64,000 bases of DNA from Glutamicibacter sp002979865 (GTDB lineage Bacteria; Actinomycetota; Actinomycetes; Actinomycetales; Micrococcaceae), in NCBI RefSeq assembly GCF_050030965.1, contig NZ_CP188297.1, positions 3,534,001 through 3,598,000 of the forward strand. The letters are read 5' to 3'. A program made the translations under genes and the position numbers. Positions 58,880 to 64,000 of the stretch are shown here, one piece after another. The notes under the pieces were generated by a model. The model saw only the letters and a program-made list of their open reading frames with translations. It ran no database searches and was not told the origin of the DNA. Numbering within the stretch: the first letter of the stretch is position 1; each line of letters opens with the position of its first letter.

Positions 58880-59482
58880 ATGTTGAAGAAAATCTATGCG
58901 ACAGGTGTCGCACTTGCCGTTTCAATCGTTCTTGCGGGCTGTTCCACGCCCAGCAGCAGTTCAACTAACAGTCTAGAACCTGCCACTTCTGAGGCACCTG
59001 AAACGCAACTGGACGCATTGTTGACTGGGATCGATTCCGGAACGGATTGCCCTGGGCTTTTCCCATTGCTGAAGGCGATCCCCGCGGACACTCCGCAGTC
59101 GGAACAGGCTCAGGCCGAGATGCGCAACATCGGTTGCTTTTCACGGTCATCGGAGCGAACGGATGCCCAGCGCGGCGCCGTCGATCCTGATAGTGCCTGG
59201 ATCGGAGTTCCGGGAGGTGAAAGCGTCGATTTATCGGAGGCATGTGAAACCCCGGCCGCCCGTGCGGCGCAGGTAATCGACGCGGATGCAGCTGAGGTCC
59301 TGATTGAGAAAACCTTGGAAAATTGCTCGACCGTGAACGAGTGGATGAGCGCCTTGCAGAAATATCCCGGTGTTATGGGAATGGTCGACGGTTATATACC
59401 TTCCGTGACCGATCTGCAGGTCGCCTGCATCAACTACCCGCAATCAGCCGTTTGCAAAGATGCAATGAAACTTGGGCTGTAA
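58880..59482 (+). CDS. Lipoprotein of unknown function
   Basis: 200 aa with a clear signal peptide and lipobox (VSIVLAGCSTP). Ser/Thr-rich linker, then a Cys-containing globular domain (CPGLFPLL, NIGCFSR, SEACETPAAR, NCSTVNEW, VACINYPQSAVCKD). 14 bp after the nuclease gene, same strand. May be a partner or immunity protein (inference). Confidence 0.75.
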   Translation: MLKKIYATGVALAVSIVLAGCSTPSSSSTNSLEPATSEAPETQLDALLTGIDSGTDCPGLFPLLKAIPADTPQSEQAQAEMRNIGCFSRSSERTDAQRGAVDPDSAWIGVPGGESVDLSEACETPAARAAQVIDADAAEVLIEKTLENCSTVNEWMSALQKYPGVMGMVDGYIPSVTDLQVACINYPQSAVCKDAMKLGL

Positions 59483-59677
59483 GTCGATCCACGGCTGATT
59501 TCAGGCAAGAATGTCGTCAAGTGAGTCGACATCCGGCCTAGCAGTTCGTGAAACTTTCCGTAAACAAGATTTTTCAACATGTATAGGACAGCTAGCCACG
59601 AAAATTCCTTCTAGCTTCCCGCTGACTTGATACCCATAACCTCAAGTAAGTACTTTTATTCGACTCACCGCTGGAAC

Positions 59678-59707
59678 TTCAAATAATATTTGTTTCATCG
59701 GTATAGA
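59678..59707 (+). promoter_or_regulatory. Candidate promoter of NA37-RelA/SpoT pair
   Basis: TTCAAA (59678-59683) and TATAGA (59702-59707), 18-nt spacer, in the A/T-rich gap 59483-59805, which otherwise shows no gene. Confidence 0.4.
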
Positions 59708-59805
59708 ATTTTGCAAAAACTGAAAAGTTAACTCCCATATCGTCGTTGTTTTATCGAGAATCTTCGTTAGGGGCAGTATGAATCGCACTCAACCAGGAGC
59801 CAGTT

Positions 59806-60831
59806 GTGGCAATTACCATTTCCCAAGCAATCGTTCACGAGATCCCCAAGGGGGCCCATTCGTCCAAAGACGACAGTGAGGTGACTCTCAGTACCCAGCT
59901 CACACCACTTCAGGCTGAGACAAGACGATTTATCGTCGACAACATTCTCAATGTCGCCCTAAAAGAACCGCGTGACATCAAGGAAGACCCTGACGCTACT
60001 TCACAGACTCCTGGTCTGGTTTCAGCGATCTTCAAGAACGCAGATAAAACATTCGTTGAGGCGTCGCAGGAAATTGCGCAAGTCCTCTATCGCAGTCAAA
60101 CAGCTACAAGCCCGTCAGGCATTCTTGTAGTGGCAACAATCAAACAAGATGCCCAGGACAAAGTTCTGCTGATGAAGGCTGAACATCAAGAGGGTATGCG
60201 CTTGCGCCACGACGAAAGCACTGGCCGATTGGACCTCGAACACCTAAATGAGCTGATCGTTGGTCACAATTCAAAAATATACAAGGTTGCACTCCTCAAT
60301 CTTTCCGATGAGGAGTCACTAGTTGGCGTCATGGTTGACCGACAGAACGGAGTCGCATATGCCGACTTCTTTCTTACTAAATTTCTAGGTTGCACACTCG
60401 CAGATCGTTCCGAAGTCCAAACTAAAATATTCATGGAATCTTCGATGAAGCATTTTAATGACATAGAAGATCCTGTAAAGGCTGCACGCTACGCGTCCGC
60501 GCTGACGAGTTACATGCAGACACCTAGCAAAGATTTTCAATCCAGCGTTTTTGCCGACACTTATCTCGATGTGGAGGACCGCGATCACTATCTAGATTCA
60601 ATCCCGCATACCGTGGGCGATAGCGTTATCCGAAAAGACCTCAAGCTGATTTCCGGCGGAGGTCATGGAGTCAAATTCATCGGTCAAGGTTTCACTTTGG
60701 TTGCCAGTCAAGAGTCCCTTGCAGCAGGTAACATTCGTGTTACGAAATCTGAGGACGGTTCGACAGTAATCAAGTTGAACGGGCAATTGAAGCAAATTGG
60801 GTTCGGATCCGTACCAAAGAGTAGCCAGTAA
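59806..60831 (+). CDS. NA37/YejK-type nucleoid-associated protein
   Basis: 341 aa, near the usual 330-340 of the NA37 (NdpA/YejK) family. Matches: N-terminal ISQAIVHEIPKG, a middle region with LNLSDEESLVGVMVDRQNG and FFLTKFLGC, and a C-terminal IRKDLKLISGGGHGVKFIG and VIKLNGQLKQI that follow the family's closing pattern. GTG start with AGGAG six nt upstream. Stop overlaps the next ATG as TAATG. Its A/T-rich sequence differs from neighbours. Family call is by pattern, not by search. Confidence 0.7.
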   Translation: MAITISQAIVHEIPKGAHSSKDDSEVTLSTQLTPLQAETRRFIVDNILNVALKEPRDIKEDPDATSQTPGLVSAIFKNADKTFVEASQEIAQVLYRSQTATSPSGILVVATIKQDAQDKVLLMKAEHQEGMRLRHDESTGRLDLEHLNELIVGHNSKIYKVALLNLSDEESLVGVMVDRQNGVAYADFFLTKFLGCTLADRSEVQTKIFMESSMKHFNDIEDPVKAARYASALTSYMQTPSKDFQSSVFADTYLDVEDRDHYLDSIPHTVGDSVIRKDLKLISGGGHGVKFIGQGFTLVASQESLAAGNIRVTKSEDGSTVIKLNGQLKQIGFGSVPKSSQ

Positions 60832-61823
60832 TGTCTGCGAATGAGCTGACAAGTCGTTACGAGGAAGAGATTGAGTATCTAAAATCTGGACTCGTTGTCT
60901 GGCAGAGTAACCTTGAGCAGCTGGCAAAATCCGTTGACCCCAACGTTCATGTTGATGGACGCTATAAAAAGCTACCGAGTTTGCTAGCCAAGGCTTACAA
61001 GAAGAATCCGACCAATCCAAGGCAGTGGGACACATTCCATGATTTGGTTGCACTGAAAGCAATTTTTCCAACCCAATCTGGTGCGAGAGAGTTTACCGAT
61101 CTACTTGAATCACACGCCAAAGAGAATAATTTCTATTGTCATCTTGATCGCAGGAGACCAGAACCAGACAAATTAGAGTACAGTGCAGACCAGTTCGATC
61201 TGTCTGACCCGAAAATTCTGGATTCCCGGGGAGATGCCCTAAAGATCGAGGTTCAGGTAAGAACAGCCGTGAGTGATGCTTGGTACATCATTGATCACCG
61301 TCTCAATTACAAGAATCCGACTGATCTCCCTGACAATTTACAGAGGCGAGTGCTACGTTTAATTGCCCTTGCGGAGTTGTTTGATGAGGAGGTGAGCTCG
61401 TTGATTAGTGATGTATCCAACTATGAAGAGCGCGTCGAATCAGGCAAATTCAATAAAGTGAATGAACTGTTTCGCTCCCTGACCAAAAATTATTCAACGC
61501 CAGCTCGCCCTGAGGGTCTCTTCTTCACCCTTTTGCAGGGATATTCCGAGGACGATCGGGAGAATATCGAGAGCGCGTTGAAGAGTCATCTTGAAGAGTC
61601 CGGACTCGGTGACCACTATATGTCTGTTGTCGAGCTTCACAGCCCAGGAGCAGTCGACTTCGTCGAACAATATGATTGGTTATACATGCAGCCGGAATCG
61701 CTCTTGATAGCAGATTTAGCGCAGCAGCCCCGGCGCCTTGCGGCTCTCATCGAGAATTCAGATTTCGAACGTATTGTGACTTCCATGGCTAATGATTTGA
61801 AACTCCCGAAACAATCATTCTAA
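60831..61823 (+). CDS. RelA/SpoT-like nucleotidyltransferase-domain protein
   Basis: 330 aa. (p)ppGpp-synthetase-like domain at about 35-165: R44, K46, S50, K54 of GRYKKLPSLLAKAY; Asp71 in DLVALKAIF; EVQVRT at 140-145; WYIIDHRLNYK with Trp151 and His156. In the G-loop, the usual GYxSxH reads EYSADQF, so the GDP-binding loop is degenerate. No HD hydrolase, TGS or ACT domain. C-terminal ~160 residues are helical and unique. Small stand-alone proteins of this family are often toxins (toxSAS). TAATG coupling with the NA37-like gene. Confidence 0.8.
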   Translation: MSANELTSRYEEEIEYLKSGLVVWQSNLEQLAKSVDPNVHVDGRYKKLPSLLAKAYKKNPTNPRQWDTFHDLVALKAIFPTQSGAREFTDLLESHAKENNFYCHLDRRRPEPDKLEYSADQFDLSDPKILDSRGDALKIEVQVRTAVSDAWYIIDHRLNYKNPTDLPDNLQRRVLRLIALAELFDEEVSSLISDVSNYEERVESGKFNKVNELFRSLTKNYSTPARPEGLFFTLLQGYSEDDRENIESALKSHLEESGLGDHYMSVVELHSPGAVDFVEQYDWLYMQPESLLIADLAQQPRRLAALIENSDFERIVTSMANDLKLPKQSF

Positions 61824-61947
61824 CCAGAGGCCCGAGGACCACACATTGCCCGGGTAACTCTCAAAGCCCATCTATTGTTAGTGGGTATCTTGAAGAGCTA
61901 ATTTCGGACCAGGTAGCTCTCGGTTCGTCTCCGGATATGGATGTAGA

Positions 61948-62274
61948 TTAAGCACTGCTGTATTCCTCCCAACCGTCTGCGACGTCTACGAAAGCTGTTT
62001 TCATGGCGTTTTTGGCTTCTTCTTCGGTGAGGTGGCCCTGGGCGATCAGGCTGTCCATTTCGGAGTAGAAGCTGCTCATTGCTTCGTCCACGCTCCGCTG
62101 GACGTGGTTGCGGATCTGCTGCGCCCTGGGTGGGTTCATGACGCGCACGCGGTGGCCTTTGCCTTCGTTTGAGGCCCAGTGGTCGTGCATGTCCTTCTCG
62201 GTCGCCATTGGCTGGTTGCAGGTGGTGCATTCACCGAAGTTCTCTCCTGCGATTGGGTCGAATAGGTTGCTCAT
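61948..62274 (-). CDS. Small hypothetical protein with zinc motif
   Basis: 108 aa. CTTCNQPMATEKDMHDHW is a CxxC-x9-H-x-H zinc-finger-like site. Helical C-terminal half with an acidic end. Overlaps the next gene by ATGA. Member of a leftward early-type operon. Confidence 0.6.
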   Translation of the reverse strand: MSNLFDPIAGENFGECTTCNQPMATEKDMHDHWASNEGKGHRVRVMNPPRAQQIRNHVQRSVDEAMSSFYSEMDSLIAQGHLTEEEAKNAMKTAFVDVADGWEEYSSA

Positions 62275-62591
62275 TCGTGGTCTCCGTAGTTTGTTTCGAG
62301 CCGGTCAATGGCTGCTCTGGTGGTGGTCGTGGAGGTGCCGGGCCTTGGTGTGGCGTCCTGCAGCAGCTGCTTGGCCAGCCGGTACGCCCGGCGGTCCCAG
62401 AACGGACTCAGGTCACGCCAAACGCGCACTCCTGGCATATGCCGCCAGGGCTGCTCCGCAACCTGGATTTTGCCGTGAGGGCACTCGCGCACGTCGCCTA
62501 CCATTGGACGCGGTTGCGATAGGGGCGGCTCCCCCACGCAAGTCTCTGCATGGGTGCGAGGTGTAGCGTCCCGCAGGTTCGGGCGGCTCAT
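62271..62591 (-). CDS. Small hypothetical protein
   Basis: 106 aa, Pro/Arg-rich N-terminus, DLSPFWDRRAYRLAKQLLQ helix. No motif recognised. ATGA overlaps on both sides. Confidence 0.5.
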   Translation of the reverse strand: MSRPNLRDATPRTHAETCVGEPPLSQPRPMVGDVRECPHGKIQVAEQPWRHMPGVRVWRDLSPFWDRRAYRLAKQLLQDATPRPGTSTTTTRAAIDRLETNYGDHE

Positions 62592-63454
62592 GCCAGGGCC
62601 GCCGGGTCAATGACCAGCAGTTCGCCAGGGACCGCACCCGGTGCGAGGCGCAGCGTGCCGGGCCTGCCTTTCATTACTGACAGGCCGAACCCGCGCTCCA
62701 TTGCTTCTTTGTGCAGCGCTTCGACCTGCGCCTTGGTGGGCATGAGGATGTCCTTCTGCTCGGTAAGAGCAGCCATCATTTTGCCAATAGGGTCGGCGGC
62801 CTTGTGTGCTTTGTAGGTGCGGATGCCGGTGACGATGGCAGCCAGGCACCACTCGAAGTGGATGGTGTACTGCTCCCAGCCCTCCGCCGCTTCCCAGACG
62901 TCCGCGTAGTGGGCGGCCATAGCCCCGTTGAGCGCGTCGCTCATGCTGCTCATGGCGGACAGCGCCGCGTTGGCGCTGCCAGTGTCCACCCAGTCGTCCA
63001 GCACGTAATCCTTGATAGCCTTCCACCAGATGGTGGTGGTTTTCTGGTCCAGGTTGCGGCTGGTTTCCCAGAAATCCTCTCCAAGCCACTTTATGAACAG
63101 GTCCTCGTCATATTCACGGGCGGTGGCCTGGCCGCCGGTGTCGCCGTTCTGCAGCTTCTCCGCCCAGTAACCGCTGTTGATATACCCGGTGAAGAAGGTG
63201 AACATGTCCTCCACCCGGCGGAACGTCCAGGTGCCCATGTCGCCGGTGATGGTGAGGTTGCCGGGCCAGGTGATCAGGTCGAACCAGTAGAAGCTAGAGC
63301 CTGGGGCGCGGAAGCTCAGGTGCCGGTATAGGCCGTCGTCGTGCAGGACGGTTAGCTGGTGATCCTCTGTGGCGCTATTGAAGCGGCGCAGCAGGGTGGC
63401 CCCGTGGTCGGTGTAGTCGACGTCGGCGGCGGTGAGCCGGTGCAGGTTAGTCAT
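62588..63454 (-). CDS. Hypothetical early protein
   Basis: 288 aa, ATG at 63454 with GGAGGAAT 3-8 nt upstream. Contains GSSFYWFDLITWPGNLTITGDMGTW and LYKHLSFRAPG-like elements (here LYRHLSFRAPG), seen in proteins of many phages, of unknown function. Overlaps the upstream gene by 8 nt. Confidence 0.6.
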   Translation of the reverse strand: MTNLHRLTAADVDYTDHGATLLRRFNSATEDHQLTVLHDDGLYRHLSFRAPGSSFYWFDLITWPGNLTITGDMGTWTFRRVEDMFTFFTGYINSGYWAEKLQNGDTGGQATAREYDEDLFIKWLGEDFWETSRNLDQKTTTIWWKAIKDYVLDDWVDTGSANAALSAMSSMSDALNGAMAAHYADVWEAAEGWEQYTIHFEWCLAAIVTGIRTYKAHKAADPIGKMMAALTEQKDILMPTKAQVEALHKEAMERGFGLSVMKGRPGTLRLAPGAVPGELLVIDPAALA

Positions 63455-63941
63455 GGGATTCCTCCACAGGTTCGGTGCAGTCGGGGCATTCGGATTCTTT
63501 GCCATGCACAAACGCGACACTTTGCCAGCCACGCACGCCTGGTTCACTCAGGTGCTCGTGCTTGTCTGGTTCGGGGCCGCACGGGTACGGCTTGATCTTT
63601 GAGTTATCGACCCCGTAATGCTTGGCGCGTACATGTGCCCATTCGCCTGTCTCGTCGGATGCGCGGGTGTCGGCCCAGTCCCAGGCTTCCTGTCCGGTGA
63701 GTCCTTGCAGTAGAGCGTCGGCCATGAATGCGAGCTGGCGTGTCTCGACCAGCTGCTGGGTGCGTGCGCCGGACAGCCTGGGGTCTGCCTCCATCCAGCT
63801 AGTACCTAAGACGTCGAGGCCGATGGTGCGTGCATACAGGTATGGAACCTCTACCTCAAGTTCCCGTGGCGTGTTTTCGTCGGGGTTGTGTGGGTACAAT
63901 TCGTGCGCGTACCGGCGCTTCGTGCGAAACTGTTCAGTCAA
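63447..63941 (-). CDS. Hypothetical early protein
   Basis: 164 aa. TTG start at 63941, AAGGA about 7 nt upstream. Contains ARTIGLDVLGTSWMEADPRLSG and a C-terminal CPDC pair. No family recognised. Confidence 0.55.
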   Translation of the reverse strand: MTEQFRTKRRYAHELYPHNPDENTPRELEVEVPYLYARTIGLDVLGTSWMEADPRLSGARTQQLVETRQLAFMADALLQGLTGQEAWDWADTRASDETGEWAHVRAKHYGVDNSKIKPYPCGPEPDKHEHLSEPGVRGWQSVAFVHGKESECPDCTEPVEESHD

Positions 63942-64000
63942 TGGTGGTCCTTGGTTTGGCGTCGAAGGTGGCCCGGAAAACAGGCTGGCCGTCGAATGTG
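63938..64000 (-). CDS. C-terminal end of a gene cut by the right edge
   Basis: Twenty codons visible, ending FDAKPRTTID then TGA; the stop overlaps the next gene's TTG start region. Reading frame fits the same leftward operon. Identity unknown. Confidence 0.45.
   Translation of the reverse strand, partial: HIRRPACFPGHLRRQTKDHH

Noticed and set aside
61860..61930. AGAGCTA ... TAGCTCT inverted repeat after the RelA/SpoT-like gene
   Set aside because: Only 7 bp and no T-run; too weak to call a terminator.
62108..63331. + strand frames opposite the leftward early genes
   Set aside because: Shadows; the minus-strand genes have overlaps and ribosome-binding sites.
1..64000. CRISPR arrays, rRNA genes, insertion sequences
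   Set aside because: No regularly spaced repeat units, rRNA sequence or transposase were seen.

Overview
The window comes from a high-GC actinobacterium, most likely a relative of Arthrobacter or Glutamicibacter. The basis is mshC (mycothiol synthesis is confined to actinobacteria) and the gene order trmI, M50 protease, HAD phosphatase, PAC2 protein, mshC, uppP, which in actinobacteria lies beside the Pup-proteasome genes. Genus is inference.

Positions 1-14,540 are chromosome: tRNA m1A58 methyltransferase (cut by the left edge), membrane protease, HAD hydrolase, PAC2 protein, MshC, UppP, a DUF5703 protein, an acyl-CoA dehydrogenase, an M20 peptidase, an operon of response regulator, histidine kinase and TAXI-type binding lipoprotein, a divergent Nramp-like transporter, and a dinucleotide-binding oxidoreductase. 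The chromosome ends at a tRNA-Leu (anticodon GAG).

From the 3' end of that tRNA to the right edge lies an integrated prophage with a contractile tail. Its right attachment site and its repressor are outside the window. Left to right: a tyrosine integrase on the + strand; an accessory zone (PASTA-like lipoprotein, small proteins, a two-hairpin C-rich small RNA resembling actinobacterial 6C RNA, a GNAT protein); then a late block of about 33 kb read leftward, from terminase (52.3 kb) to holin (19.4 kb). In transcription order the late block holds terminase, about twenty tiny overlapping genes, portal, MuF-like protein, protease/scaffold, decoration protein, capsid, connectors, sheath, tube, frameshifted chaperones, tape measure, LysM protein, hub with a CHAP domain, spike, a tandem set of six short receptor-binding-like proteins, a fibre, a membrane coiled-coil protein, gp25/J/I baseplate proteins, a three-domain endolysin and a holin.

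Right of the terminase are leftward early-type genes (ParB-methyltransferase fusion, small HTH and zinc proteins). They are interrupted by an accessory island at 55.4-61.8 kb, part of it visibly A/T-rich: two unknown proteins, a secreted Excalibur protein, HNH nuclease and lipoprotein, and a coupled gene pair encoding a nucleoid-associated (NA37-like) protein and a RelA/SpoT-like protein. That pair, the six-gene receptor-binding array and the 6C-like RNA are the most interesting items. No CRISPR array or rRNA was seen.
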